Origin: Desulfovibrio sp. An276
Lineage (GTDB): Bacteria; Desulfobacterota; Desulfovibrionia; Desulfovibrionales; Desulfovibrionaceae
Assembly (NCBI RefSeq): GCF_002159665.1
Contig: NZ_NFJC01000002.1
Location: forward strand, 91,559-155,558
Direction: 5' to 3'
Length of the DNA: 64,000 nucleotides
Positions 24,712 through 34,116 of the stretch are shown one piece after another (position 1 is the stretch's first letter; the number at the start of each line of letters is the position of its first letter). The position numbers and the translations under genes were made by a program. The notes under the pieces were generated by a model that made no database searches, was not told the origin of the DNA, and worked only from the letters and a program-made list of their open reading frames with translations.

Positions 24712-25653
24712 ATGGACAGAAGAAACTTCATCAGGGTCGGCTCCCTTGCGGCCGCAGCCCTTGCCGGAGCCACTGTGGCCCATGCTGCGGAACCAAAGGT
24801 CTGGCTCAACATGACCCAAAAGGAACTGGACGACGCCTACACCCAGGACAGGTACGCTGCCAACGCAGTGCAGGTGAGCAGACGCTACGCCCTTGCCAGC
24901 GCCTACACACGTTCTCTTCTGGGGAAACCTGAGCGCATCCCCTATGGCAGGCAAATGGTCGAGGCCCTGGATCTCTTCAGGGCAAAAGGGGACAAGGCGC
25001 CCGTGAACATCTTCATCCACGGCGGAGCCTGGAAGACAGGGACAGCCGAAAAGTACAGCTTTGTGGCAGCCCCCTTTGTCATGGCGGGAGCTGCCTGCAT
25101 CATTCCGGACTTTTCCTCTGTGGAAGACGCGGACGGGGATTTGGGCTATCTCGCAGGTCAGCTGCAAAGGCTTGTCCGCTTTGTGTACGCGGCGGCAGAC
25201 AAGCTTGGCTGCGACAGGGAGCGCATCTTTGTGTCCGGCCATTCCTCTGGAGCGCATCTTGCCGCAGTACTGCTCACAACGGACTGGACGAAATACGGCC
25301 TTCCGGCAAATGTCCTCAAGGGAGGCATGTGCTGCAGCGGGATGTTCGACCTGAAGCCGGTTCGCCTCTCCATCAGAAGCAGCTATGTGCACATCACGGA
25401 CGAGAGCGAGGAGGCCTTGAGTCCGCAAAGGCATATTGATCGCATCAATGCCCCGCTCCTTCTTGTCAGGGGCTCGCTGGAAACGCCGGAGTTCATTCGC
25501 CAGACGGACGAGTTTGCCCAAAAGTGCAGGGAGAAGGGAAAGGATGTGCAGAGCATGGTCCTTCAGGAGTACAACCACTTCGAGGTCCTGGAACCCCTTG
25601 GCAACCCCTGCTCTGCCCTGGCAGGGGCCACGCTGAAGCAGATGGGCCTGTAG
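24712..25653 (+). CDS. Tat-exported alpha/beta hydrolase (esterase/formamidase-like)
   Basis: The 313-aa protein starts MDRRNFIRVGSLAAAALAG, a twin-arginine-type signal (RR-N-F-I) with cleavage after AHA near residue 26, so it should fold in the cytosol and work in the periplasm. The core has the oxyanion motif HGGAWKTG, nucleophile elbow GHSSGAHLA and a late His in EYNHFEVLEPL. This is the carboxylesterase / kynurenine formamidase-like layout. The start is the ATG at 24712 with GGAG ten bases upstream. It is convergent with a second, broken hydrolase gene. Substrate unknown. Confidence 0.85.
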   Translation: MDRRNFIRVGSLAAAALAGATVAHAAEPKVWLNMTQKELDDAYTQDRYAANAVQVSRRYALASAYTRSLLGKPERIPYGRQMVEALDLFRAKGDKAPVNIFIHGGAWKTGTAEKYSFVAAPFVMAGAACIIPDFSSVEDADGDLGYLAGQLQRLVRFVYAAADKLGCDRERIFVSGHSSGAHLAAVLLTTDWTKYGLPANVLKGGMCCSGMFDLKPVRLSIRSSYVHITDESEEALSPQRHIDRINAPLLLVRGSLETPEFIRQTDEFAQKCREKGKDVQSMVLQEYNHFEVLEPLGNPCSALAGATLKQMGL

Positions 25654-25711
25654 CGACAGCCCCCCAGACACCGCAGATTGGCTAAACTCTGTTTCGCCAA
25701 TCTGCTGTCGC
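25653..25711. terminator. Nested hairpin between convergent hydrolase genes
   Basis: GCAGATTGGC/GCCAATCTGC forms the inner stem (25673-25705) and GCGACAG/CTGTCGC an outer one. It could stop transcription from both sides. Confidence 0.7.
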
Positions 25712-25712
25712 A

Positions 25713-26889
25713 CTACTTTTGCAGCGGAATGGTCACCCGGGAAGTCTTTGCAGGCATGGGTCCAGTGTGGGGATGACCTGAGCCATCAAGGCCCTTTTTG
25801 TGCAGCCACTCTTCCATGAGGCGCGCAACCTCAAGGTTGTTGGTGTCCGCAAAGGGCGCGTGGGTGTTGCCCCTAATCCCCATATCCGGAAGGACAAGCA
25901 GGGTTGCGTCCCCGCCGCGGCGGTTGATGGCATCCACAAAGGCGCGAGCTCTGGCCTTGGAGATGCGCCACACCTCCACATGAAGAATGTCGCTTATGGT
26001 TTCGCTGATATTGTCGCCGTAGATGAGAAGGATGGGCATGCGGGTGAGCCTTTCGAATTCTTTGGCTGGCACCTCCCTGCATGAGCTTGGCTATGAACTT
26101 GTCCTTCACTGGCACATCGGGGATTGGTTCATCGTCCGGGAAGACAAGCTGGCCTGGCTCAAAGGCGACAATGGCCCGTATGGAGTCGGAGGCAAACATG
26201 CCGGCAAACCAGCCGTACTGGCCGCTGTTGGAGTGGGTGACAAGGATGGCAGGGCCTGTGCGCTCAAGAAGGGAAGCCATGGCTTTCCCCATGAAGGCGC
26301 GATGTTCATTGTCTCTGGGCTCGCTCCCTGTGTCCGGGGTCTGCTGGCGGAAGAACTGCTCGATGGAGGCAGGATCAGATGGAAAGCGCACACCGGGATA
26401 GAGGCTTGCCTTGCCGGGCGGAACCCAGAGGCCGTTGCGAAAGGCGTTCCAGGTGAAGCTTTCCCTCGTAGTCGTGGGATCCACACTTTGCTCGATCCTT
26501 TCGCTTGTGTAGCCAGCCCTGCCCCTGCGCGGCTGATCGATGATGTAGGTGCCCCAGCCATGCCGTGGCAAAATGGCCTGATAGCCCTCGCGGCCATCAG
26601 GGGTGGACTCGAAGCATTTGCCGGATTGGCCTACGCCGTGCCAGAGGATGAGGGGATAGTCCCTGGCCTTTTCCGGGACGTAGAACTGCGCGTAGCCATG
26701 GTCCCCGTGAAAGGTCTCCCCGTCGGCCCTGTGGATAACGCTTCCGCCAAAGAAAAGGCTTCCCATGGTGGCAAGGACTATGAGGCCCTGTTCGGACTTT
26801 TGCGCAAGCGCCTGCCCGCCCTGCGCAAACATCAGGGCAAGAGCCAGCACGCAGGCAGAGCCAAGGTGCCAAATGTTTTTGTGTCTCAT
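25713..26889 (-). pseudogene. Secreted alpha/beta hydrolase, frameshifted
   Basis: The gene starts at ATG 26889 with GGGAGGAC upstream and a signal peptide (WHLGSACVLALALMFAQGG). The conserved parts are present across two frames: LILWHGVGQSGKCFES and YIIDQPRRGRAGYTS (oxyanion side), VTHSNSGQYGWFAGM (nucleophile elbow), then, after the shift, MPILLIYGDNISE and GNTHAPFADTNN (catalytic Asp/His region). A one-base change near 26074-26084 breaks the frame between KFIAKLMQ and PAKEFER. The reconstructed protein would be about 391 aa. It is divergent from the LysR gene at 27006, likely its former regulator, which is also broken. Confidence 0.85.
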
Positions 26890-26964
26890 GCTGTCCTCCC
26901 TGGGGAGAGTCCCCGTATTCATGCAATAGGAAAAAGGGCCTTGCTACGGAATAGCAAAATGGTC

Positions 26965-26975
26965 TAAGAGTCTTA
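26965..26975. promoter_or_regulatory. Small palindrome, possible LysR operator
   Basis: TAAGAGTCTTA is a perfect 5-1-5 palindrome in the 116-bp space between the divergent hydrolase and LysR genes, where a LysR site would be expected. Confidence 0.35.
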
Positions 26976-27581
26976 ACCATGAGTTAATAGCCCCGGGAGG
27001 CATGCATGCTCAGTCAGCAGATGCGGATATTTTTGCGCGTGGCAGAGTGCGGAAGTTTCACAAAGGCCTCGCTTTTCGAGCACATGACGCCTGTGGCGGT
27101 GATGAAGCATATCAACGCCATGGAGTACAGGCTGGGGCTGACACTCTTCGAGCGCAGCAGCAGGGGTGTCAGGCTCACGTCTGCCGGGCAGTCGCTCTAC
27201 GAAGAGGGACTGCGCATGCAGGAGGAAGAAGAAAGGGCTCTCGCACGGGCAAAGGCCGCGCAGGAGCGCGACGAGCGGACCATACGGGTGGGATCTTCCA
27301 TGCTCAATCCCTGCACACGCATCATGGACATGGTGGCGGACAACAGGGAGCTTTTTTCGGGCTTCAGGTTTCGCGTGGTCCCCTATGACGACAACAGGGA
27401 GAAGATACTGTCCCTCATCTCTTCGCTTGGCTCGAATATCGACATTCTTGTTGGTGTCTTCAACTCGAAGCGCATGCAGGAGCAGGCAAGCTATCTTGTG
27501 CTCGGAAGCTACAGACTCACTGTGAGCCTTTCCAAGAACCACAGGCTGGCGGGAAGGGAGCGCATAGAGCTTTCGGACCTA

Positions 27582-29268
27582 GTAGTCGATAAATTTTGAC
27601 GTGAAAAAATATTAGAAATTTATTATAGGATAGCCTGAATGGCTGGAAGCCGAATTGCTTCCAGACTTAACCCTGTGTTTTTCTGAATATTTGATTTAAA
27701 ATTGACCATTTTTGATTTTCTTTTGAAGAGAGGAAAAAAAATGGAAAGATACATAATTAATTTGAGCTATGAAGAAATTCAGGCTATCAAAAAAATCATA
27801 GAATCCACTGACGAAAACAGCAAAGTCAATAGAAATGCCCACATAATTTTAGCATGTAACAGAAGCATATTTTCAAAAGCTCTTCAACTTAATATAGAAT
27901 CAATATGTAATAAGTTTAATATTAGTAGTTTAACTGTATTAAACATAAGAAAAGGATATATTTCATCTGGAATTAATTTTCTTCAACCAAAACAAAAGAG
28001 AGTGTTAATTAATAAAAACAACACTAGCAAGTATAATCATTATAAAATTATATTAGAACAAAAAGAAATCATATTGTTAAATGAAATCATTGTTAAGAAA
28101 CCAGAAACTCAGACAGCTAAAAAAGCTAAAGCTTTATTATTGCTTGATGAAGGTCCTTTTAATAAGAAAAATAAAACTTTGAAAGATATTAGTGATATGG
28201 TTTCTATTAGTATAGTCACATTAATGAGGATGAAGAAAAAATTTGTTGAAGAAGGTATAGAAGCTGCAATAAACAGAAAAGTTCAAGATATATCAACAAG
28301 ATATCGTAAATTTGATGGAGATACTGAGGCTCATATTACTAGAATAGCATGTAGTGAAACACCAGATGGAGCTTCACGCTGGACATTAGGAATGATTCAA
28401 CAGAAATTGATTGATGAAGGTATAGTAACTACAATATCACGCATGACGATCCACAACATTCTTCAAAAAAAATATCAAACCCCATTTGAGTGAATATTAT
28501 AAAATTCCTCCCAAAGAAAATGCACAGTTTGTGGCAAATATGGAAGATATTCTTGCCGTATACAAGTTACCATATAATCCTGATGTTCCTGTTATATGTA
28601 TGGACGAATCTCCAAAACAACTTATAGAAGAAATACATAAACCCCTTCCAACGAAAGAAGGGAAAGTTAAAAAGATAGATCCCGAATATAAACGAAATGG
28701 TGTTGCCAATATTTTCATGGCAGTGGAGCCTTTAGGAGGTAGGAGATACGTTAAAGCCACTGAACATCGTTGTAAGACTGATTGGGCAATTTTTATGAAA
28801 AATTTATCAGAATTATATCCATATGCTTCTAAAATTATTATTGTTATGGACAATCTTAATACGCACACAACTGGATCTTTTTATGAAGCATTTCCACCAT
28901 CTGAAGCACGCAAATTATCAACAAAATTTGAATTTCACTATACTCCAAAACATTGAAGTTGGTTAAATATAGCAGAATCTGAACTTAGTGTTCTTGTTAG
29001 ACAGTGTCTCAGTCAAAGAATACCAACACTTCATGAAATACAGCGCTTAATTACAATATGGCAAAATAATAGAAATAATAAACATGCAAAAGTAAATTGG
29101 CAATTCACAATTGATGATGCAAGGATAAAACTTCAAAGTTTATACCCAAAATTCGAATAAGTTTAAAATTAAATTCAAACACTATTTCAAGCAAATATTA
29201 CGCCATATTACATAAGATTGTATTTATGATTTATTCTGTAAATTAGCAAATCAAAATTTATAGACTAC
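27582..29268 (+). mobile_element. IS630-family insertion sequence
   Basis: The element is flanked by TA duplications (27580-27581 and 29269-29270), as IS630/Tc1-mariner elements produce. Its terminal inverted repeats read GTAGTCGATAAATTTTGA on the left and GTAGTCTATAAATTTTGA on the right (17 of 18). It is strongly AT-rich, unlike its GC-rich surroundings, which marks it as recently acquired. It holds one degraded transposase reading in the same direction as the host LysR gene. Confidence 0.93.
27741..29160 (+). pseudogene. IS630 transposase with frameshift and internal stop
   Basis: The DDE transposase is spread over three segments. The first (ATG 27741 after GAGAGGA) carries the helix-turn-helix part (LKDISDMVSISIVTLMRMKKK) and stops at 28493. 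A +1 change within the run of eight A at 28464-28471 would continue into KPHLSEYYKIPP. The second segment includes VICMDESPKQL and IIIVMDNLNTHT, with the first two catalytic Asp. A TGA at 28954-28956, where relatives have Gly (KHGSWLN), then stops translation before WLNIAESEL, which holds the catalytic Glu. Transcript slippage on A8 could repair the first defect but not the second, so this copy is probably inactive. Confidence 0.9.
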
Positions 29269-29735
29269 TAGGTGGGGAAAGGCTCATGATGGTACGCCTG
29301 GGGGATACGGAGATCCTCGACAACTTTGCAGCCTCTCTCAAGGAAGAACACCCGGACATCGCAATCGAGGAGACGGACTACTATTATGATGTGGAAACCT
29401 TCAACATGTGCGAGCAAAGGGAGTGCGTTTTGCTGACCCTGGAGGCCTGGAAGGACGTGCACCCGAACCTTGTGACCATACCCCTGGTCACGGACTGCGT
29501 AATCCCCTACGGCATACTTTATGCCAAAAGGCCCAGTCCCCAGGTGGCTGGCTTCATGGCACGCCTGGCTCCCTTGAGCAGCCTTCACAACTGAGATTTC
29601 CTGCGACTGAAAAAGCGAAGCTGCTCGTTCCCGAAATGTGAAAAAAGTGCCGCGAGTTCCGCAGGGACAAGGGGACTTGTCCTTCCCGTATCCTGCCTGT
29701 CATAGCCCAAAAAAGTGATCTCCAGGTGTTGACTT

Positions 29736-29750
29736 TGAAATTCTATTTCA
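29736..29750. promoter_or_regulatory. Fur-like palindrome before 29820/flavodoxin unit
   Basis: TGAAATTCTATTTCA is a near-perfect 15-base palindrome 70 bp before the gene at 29820. Flavodoxin, two genes on, is commonly iron-repressed, which fits a Fur site. Confidence 0.5.
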
Positions 29751-29819
29751 TATAAATTGCCTCTCAGAAGGAAAATATGAATTAGGTTTTCAATTTCACC
29801 ATCAACCCGGGAGTCAACC

Positions 29820-30272
29820 ATGCAAGACAAGCTTCCCCTGTTCAGTTTTCACAGCAACGGCAGAAACCTTCACCTGAAACTGCGCAGGGAGCCCGACAGG
29901 GAAGCACTCTCTTCCGTCTCTGTGCTTCTGAAAGACCACGCCAGGGCTGACGGCAGGCTCTTTGTGGACGTGCGCGATTTGAACGACATGAAGCCACAGG
30001 CAGCCATGTCCCTCAAAAGTGTCCTGAAGGAAACTTCCCTGCCTGCGAACAGCATCTATTTCAAGGGCCCCCTGGGCTTCAATCTGGCAAGCACAGGCAA
30101 CCGCGTCCTTGTTGTACGGGAAAGGGGGCAGGCCTCAAGCGTTCCACAGGCAGCCAGCGGAAGATTTGCAAGGCGCCCCCACAAGTGCCGCTGCGGCGGA
30201 CGCTGCGGGGACAAGTGCTGCCAGGTGACCGGTGGTCCCTGCTGCTCTGAAGGGCACGATCACAACGATTAG
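29820..30272 (+). CDS. Unknown protein with Cys/His-rich C-terminal tail
   Basis: The 150-aa protein has a soluble N-terminal domain with alternating strands and helices ([20 protein letters not shown], then [15 protein letters not shown]), slightly reminiscent of STAS-like folds but not assignable. The C-terminus is a compact metal-binding-type tail: [12 protein letters not shown], then CC and HDH, about 8 Cys and 3 His in 28 residues. The start is the ATG at 29820 with CGGGAG upstream. It lies 70 bp before flavodoxin on the same strand and downstream of a Fur-like palindrome, so a role in iron or other metal handling is plausible. No family is recognised. Confidence 0.7.
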   Translation: MQDKLPLFSFHSNGRNLHLKLRREPDREALSSVSVLLKDHARADGRLFVDVRDLNDMKPQAAMSLKSVLKETSLPANSIYFKGPLGFNLASTGNRVLVVRERGQASSVPQAASGRFARRPHKCRCGGRCGDKCCQVTGGPCCSEGHDHND

Positions 30273-30342
30273 CCGACAAGGGGTATCCCCTCCTCAAATA
30301 GACAAACACACAACCCTCTACACCATCTTGAAGGAGCATCAC

Positions 30343-30792
30343 ATGAGCAAGGTTCTCATCATCTTTGGTTCCACTACCGGCAACACCGAAGGCATTGCCG
30401 GCAAGGTCGCTTCTCTCATCGAAGGCGCTGGTCACAGCGTCGAAGTAAAAAACGCGGCCGACATCAGCGACTGCACAGACATTGCGAAGGACTACGATGC
30501 TGTCCTCATGGGCTGCAGCTGCTGGGGCGACGAGGATGTCGAGCTGCAGGACGACTTTGTGCCCGTGTTCGAGGGCATTGGCTCCATGGGCCTTTCCGGC
30601 AAGAAGGTGGCTGCCTTTGCCTCCGGTGACTCCTCCTACCAGCATTTCTGCGGCTCTGTGGAGGTGATCGAGGAAGCTGCCAGGGAAGCCGGTGCTACCA
30701 TCATTGCCGGTGGCCTGAAGGTGGACGGAGACGCTTCCGCTGCTCCGGATGAAATTGAGGACTTTGCAAAGTCCGTGGCCGCTTCCCTCTAA
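30343..30792 (+). CDS. Flavodoxin
   Basis: The 149-aa protein is a short-chain flavodoxin of Desulfovibrio type. It binds FMN and carries low-potential electrons in place of ferredoxin when iron is short. The phosphate loop [13 protein letters not shown], the 60s loop with [17 protein letters not shown] and the 90s loop [14 protein letters not shown] are all conserved. The start is the ATG at 30343 with AAGGAG upstream. It is second in a unit headed by the Cys-rich-tailed protein and a Fur-like site, consistent with iron-responsive expression. Confidence 0.95.
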   Translation: MSKVLIIFGSTTGNTEGIAGKVASLIEGAGHSVEVKNAADISDCTDIAKDYDAVLMGCSCWGDEDVELQDDFVPVFEGIGSMGLSGKKVAAFASGDSSYQHFCGSVEVIEEAAREAGATIIAGGLKVDGDASAAPDEIEDFAKSVAASL

Positions 30793-30807
30793 AAAACGGA
30801 CAAGGAT

Positions 30808-30835
30808 TGGGGGAGGAGAGCCCACCCCTCCCCCA
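30808..30835. terminator. Hairpin between convergent flavodoxin and nrdG
   Basis: TGGGGGAGG pairs exactly with CCTCCCCCA across a ten-base loop. There is no long T run on either side. Confidence 0.6.
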
Positions 30836-30866
30836 TTCAACGCCTGGGCGCGGACGTTTTGCCCTG

Positions 30867-31391
30867 TCAGCGCGCCCTGGCGTTCTGCTGTTTCCAGAGA
30901 CGGGCAAGCTCTTCCATGTCCGTTTTCTCCAAAAGGCGCTGGTTGGAGCTTCCGCGAAATTCCAGCTCGAGATTGCGCAGGGCTTCTACATAGGGGCCGT
31001 CCACAAGCCAGTCCACTTGCCCAAGAAGTTCTTCTGTGTGGCTGTCCTCCATGGCGCGGGCAAGCAGCTGCTCATAGGTGAAGCCAGAGTAGGCAAAGAC
31101 GGTTTTGCCTGCCTCGTGGACTTTTTTGGCAAGCCAGACAAGCCCCTCAGGCTGCAAAAAGGGCTCGCCACCGGAGAAGGTGATTCCCGAAAGCAGGGGA
31201 TCCTGGGCAAAAAGCTGCCAGATCTCTTCTGCGGACATGACGGTTCCACCGTCCAGGGCATGGGTTTGCGGGTTGTGGCAGCCAGGGCAGTTGTGCGTGC
31301 AGCCCTGCACAAAGACGCACATGCGTATGCCAGGGCCGTCCACGATGCTCTCGTCTTCGATGCCGGCAATGCGCAAAAGTGGTGAGCTCAT
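30867..31391 (-). CDS. nrdG: Anaerobic ribonucleotide reductase activating protein
   Basis: The 174-aa radical-SAM enzyme activates class III ribonucleotide reductase (NrdD) by making its glycyl radical. The cluster motif CTHNCPGC (CxxxCxxC) follows GPGIRMCVFVQG, and ITFSGGEPFLQPE is the SAM-binding GGE motif. The start is the ATG at 31391, with AGGAGG upstream; a longer frame adds 44 unlikely residues. No nrdD is visible in the window; the gene is convergent with flavodoxin, a possible electron donor for this class, and divergent from HU. Confidence 0.92.
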   Translation of the reverse strand: MSSPLLRIAGIEDESIVDGPGIRMCVFVQGCTHNCPGCHNPQTHALDGGTVMSAEEIWQLFAQDPLLSGITFSGGEPFLQPEGLVWLAKKVHEAGKTVFAYSGFTYEQLLARAMEDSHTEELLGQVDWLVDGPYVEALRNLELEFRGSSNQRLLEKTDMEELARLWKQQNARAR

Positions 31392-31537
31392 GAGGGGCCT
31401 CCTTTTTTGTATGCCCCTTGCTACCCTCTTTGACCTGCGCAGTCCAGCCCGCCTGAAAATCAAGCAGCCTTTGGAAAGCGCGCTCACGCCTTCCAGGGGG
31501 GCACAAAAAAATACTACACACAAAATAAGGGGGTTCC

Positions 31538-31828
31538 ATGACCAAGGCAGATCTTGTCAGACAGATTGCCGCAAAGGCAGGCATAACCCAGGTGAGCGCA
31601 GCCAAAATCCTCGAGGCCACCTTGTCCTCGCTCTCCGAAGTCATGATCAGGGGAGACTCCATAACGCTTGGGGGCTTTGGCACATTCAAGCTGAGCGAGC
31701 ACAAGGAGCGCAAGGCCCGCAACCCTTCCACTGGCGAGGCCATGATTATTCCGGCGCGCAGGATGCCGCGCTTTTCTCCCGGAAAGGAGCTGCGAGCACT
31801 CATAGAGGCGACATCCTCGAAAGACTAG
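31538..31828 (+). CDS. HU/IHF family DNA-binding protein
   Basis: The 96-aa protein has the HU fold: helices MTKADLVRQIAAKAG and AAKILEATLSSLSEVM, then the beta-arm entry ITLGGFGTFKLSEHKERKARNPSTGE and the arm with PARRMPRFSPGKELR. It bends or compacts DNA as a dimer. The GFGTF motif and RxxRNP arm sequence are normal. The start is the ATG at 31538 with AAGGGGG upstream. Single gene, ended by a strong terminator at 31864. Confidence 0.95.
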   Translation: MTKADLVRQIAAKAGITQVSAAKILEATLSSLSEVMIRGDSITLGGFGTFKLSEHKERKARNPSTGEAMIIPARRMPRFSPGKELRALIEATSSKD

Positions 31829-31863
31829 GACCAAAGGGCACGGGATTTTCCGAGACTCTCACG

Positions 31864-31913
31864 AAGAACGGCACAACACTGATTTTGTTCAGCGCTGTGC
31901 CGTTCTTGTTTTT
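31864..31913 (+). terminator. Strong terminator after HU gene
   Basis: AAGAACGGCACA pairs with TGTGCCGTTCTT, followed by GTTTTT. It also separates HU from the convergent AraC gene. Confidence 0.9.
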
Positions 31914-31950
31914 CGAAGGGGATCACCCTTCATATATTATATGTATGGGC

Positions 31951-32907
31951 CTAGATTGCCTGCAGTCTGCGAATGTCCCTGTGCGGGGGTTCGCCAAACA
32001 TTCGCTTGTACTCCCTGTTGAATTGGGTGACGCTCTCGTAGCCCACAATCATGGCTGCAGAGGCAGCCTGCTCGTTTTCCGAGAACATGAGGCGGCGAGC
32101 TTCCAATAGGCGCAGCTGCTTTCTGTACTGCAGGGGGCTGTAGCCTGTGAGCTGCTTGAAGTGGCGGTGCAGGCTCGAGACGGACATGTTCACCTGGCGG
32201 GCGAGATCGTTGACGCGCAGGGGGCTTGCCAGATCCTGCTTCAGAAGGGCAATGGCCTGCACAACGGAGCTGTTCTGGCTGTCCCTGCGGTAGAGTTTTT
32301 GCAGAAGGTGGCCGTAGCGGCCGGCAAGGACCACGTAGTGCAGCTCGTGCAGGATGATGGGCGCGCGCACGGCTATCTGCTCGGGCTTGTCCCACAGGCG
32401 GGCAAGGCGGAGCATGCAGGAAAGGACGTCCGCATCCACCATGTCCACGGCAGCGCCCCCGATATTCTCCCGTTCCATGGCAGGGAGCTGAATCTGTTTG
32501 GTCGAGTTCATCTTGAGGGTCAGATCCAGCAGGGTGCTCTTGTCGAGATAGACAAAGATGGCCAGGAAGGGCTTGTTGCTGTCCACGATGATGGTGGAGG
32601 ATGTGGGCATGTCCACTGCCACAAGAAGGCTGTTGCCCTCTGTGAGATGGAGCTCGCGCGAGGTCTCGCGTATGCCGCAGGAAATGTGTTTCGATCCCTG
32701 CAGCACGATGGAGACCAGAGGCCTTTCGAGGCAGTGATCCGTGCCTGTGGTGCGGTTCAGGCGCACTGTGTTGAGCGTGGGGACGGAAGTCGCGATGACG
32801 CCCGAGGAACCTGCGCTCTGCCTGTCTACCAGGGCGCGCAGCTCGTCAAGCATGGAAAGCATTTCCGCGTTGCTCTGCTCGCGGGTAAAGACATTTTCTG
32901 TATACAT
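31951..32907 (-). CDS. AraC family regulator (AraC_N type)
   Basis: The 318-aa protein has an N-terminal cupin-like AraC_N domain (CLERPLVSIVLQGSKHISCG is typical) and a C-terminal double helix-turn-helix (LRVNDLARQVNMSVSSLHRHFKQLTGYSP, in pieces, then AASAAMIVGYESVTQFNREYKRMFGEPP). The start is the ATG at 32907; the frame extends 84 codons upstream, but those residues lack family similarity. Its ribosome site is weak. It is divergent from the exported cupin protein at 33317, its likely target. Ligand unknown. Confidence 0.88.
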   Translation of the reverse strand: MYTENVFTREQSNAEMLSMLDELRALVDRQSAGSSGVIATSVPTLNTVRLNRTTGTDHCLERPLVSIVLQGSKHISCGIRETSRELHLTEGNSLLVAVDMPTSSTIIVDSNKPFLAIFVYLDKSTLLDLTLKMNSTKQIQLPAMERENIGGAAVDMVDADVLSCMLRLARLWDKPEQIAVRAPIILHELHYVVLAGRYGHLLQKLYRRDSQNSSVVQAIALLKQDLASPLRVNDLARQVNMSVSSLHRHFKQLTGYSPLQYRKQLRLLEARRLMFSENEQAASAAMIVGYESVTQFNREYKRMFGEPPHRDIRRLQAI

Positions 32908-33316
32908 GCTCTGCACCTGTTGTTTGACTGTCAGCCTTGCAAGGTATGTTTTTCGCCAGTCCCACAAGGCCTTTGGGGCAATGGGAGAGGGCTTTGGGGG
33001 AAGGCTATGTACACTTCCCAGTACGGGATATATACAGTTTTTGACGGCAAAGATCCAGAGTGGATGTGGTAAAAAATCGTTAAAAGACATGTATTTCAGC
33101 GTCTTGCAAGATTGTAACAAAGTCTTTCCCTGCCCTTGCAATACATGGGACAGGCACAATTGGGCAAGTATTTGGCTTTTTTGCCACTGGCAGAAGGGGC
33201 ACTACCTTGCGTATGAATGAGGGAAGGTCATTCCTGCCCGGGGGAGAGTGTTGCGCGCTCAGCAAGGCTTGCTTCCAGGGCCCAAACAGACAACTACATA
33301 CAACTAGAGGTTCCAA
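32908..33316. other. AraC/cupin divergent intergenic region
   Basis: 409 bp without a gene. It should hold both promoters and the AraC operators. I saw no clean direct repeat pair to name as the operator. Confidence 0.4.
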
Positions 33317-33847
33317 ATGAAACATTCAGCGCTTTCCTGGACCAAACGCCTTCTCGCAGCCGCCCTCTTCTGCGCTCTTGTTTTGAGCCCTTGCCAGGGT
33401 ATGGCAGCATCTGCAGGGACCTCCGGGGAGAAAAGCATGAGCACGGAAAATCTCGGACCCTTCCCCAAGGGTGAGGAAAACAAGGCCTACGCCAAGTACT
33501 TTATCGGCACAAGCTACCTTGCGCCCCTGGTCAGGGAAGGCGTCAACGTCTCAAACGTGACCTTCGAGCCCAGGTGTCGCAACAACTGGCACGTTCACAA
33601 CGCCACCAAGGGCGGCGGCCAGATCCTGCTCGTCACTGCAGGCCGGGGCTGGTACCAGGAATGGGGCAAGGAAGCCAGGGAACTGAAGACCGGCGATACA
33701 GTCTACATTCCCGCAGGTGTCAAGCACTGGCACGGAGCTGCGAAGGACAGCTGGTTTGTGCACATCGCCATCGCAGTTCCGGGTGAAAACGCAAGCAACG
33801 ACTGGCTCGAACCCGTCACGGACGACCAATACAACAAGCTTCCCTAA
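33317..33847 (+). CDS. Exported cupin-domain protein
   Basis: The 176-aa protein has a signal peptide (LLAAALFCALVLSPCQGMAA) and a single cupin barrel. The metal-ligand motifs are NNWHVHNA and GVKHWHGAA, with Gly-rich turns GRGWYQEWG and LKTGDTVYIPAG between them. Such periplasmic cupins are often listed with carboxymuconolactone decarboxylase or quercetinase-like proteins; the reaction is not predictable. The start is the ATG at 33317 with GAGG upstream. It is divergent from the AraC gene and followed by a terminator. Confidence 0.88.
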   Translation: MKHSALSWTKRLLAAALFCALVLSPCQGMAASAGTSGEKSMSTENLGPFPKGEENKAYAKYFIGTSYLAPLVREGVNVSNVTFEPRCRNNWHVHNATKGGGQILLVTAGRGWYQEWGKEARELKTGDTVYIPAGVKHWHGAAKDSWFVHIAIAVPGENASNDWLEPVTDDQYNKLP

Positions 33848-33883
33848 ACTTCGGAAAAAGGAGAGCCGGGGGTGACCCCGGCC

Positions 33884-33916
33884 AGGGCGGATGCCTTTGG
33901 GTGTTCGCCCTTTTTT
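33884..33916 (+). terminator. Terminator after cupin gene
   Basis: AGGGCG pairs with CGCCCT with extra inner pairs, followed by TTTTTT. A second hairpin (GCCGGGGG/CCCCGGC) precedes it. Confidence 0.8.
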
Positions 33917-34038
33917 GCGGCCCAATGCGCAGAGCGGTATGCCCCGGGCGAACAGTGAGTGGCCTTGTGTGTGCGCCAGAGTCAGGTAAACGTCACCCTT
34001 GCGGGCATTGGGGAAAGTGCAGGGCCGTGCGAGCGGAT

Positions 34039-34116
34039 TATTGGTGCACATGCGTCAAAAAGAATGGTGCCATTCTGTAGAAATTTTGACGCACATTGAT
34101 GCAATTTGCACCAATA
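34039..34116. repeat. 78-bp nested palindrome
   Basis: Three inverted pairs are nested: TATTGGTGCA/TGCACCAATA on the outside, GCGTCAAAA/TTTTGACGC inside, and AGAATGG/CATTCT at the centre. Confidence 0.8.

Larger units (their letters stand above)
27006..29594 (+). pseudogene. LysR-type regulator interrupted by an IS630 element
   Basis: The 5' part (27006-27581) encodes the winged helix (FLRVAECGSFTKASLFEHMT, LTLFERSSRGVRLT) and the first half of the effector domain, up to RIELSDL. The 3' part (29271-29594) resumes with GGERLMMVRLGDTEILDNF and ends at TGA. Joining the halves with one TA restores an uninterrupted 299-aa LysR protein of normal length. The interruption is a 1687-bp IS630-type element, so no functional regulator is made. 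The divergent hydrolase gene at 25713 is frameshifted too. The effector and original targets are unknown. Confidence 0.93.
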
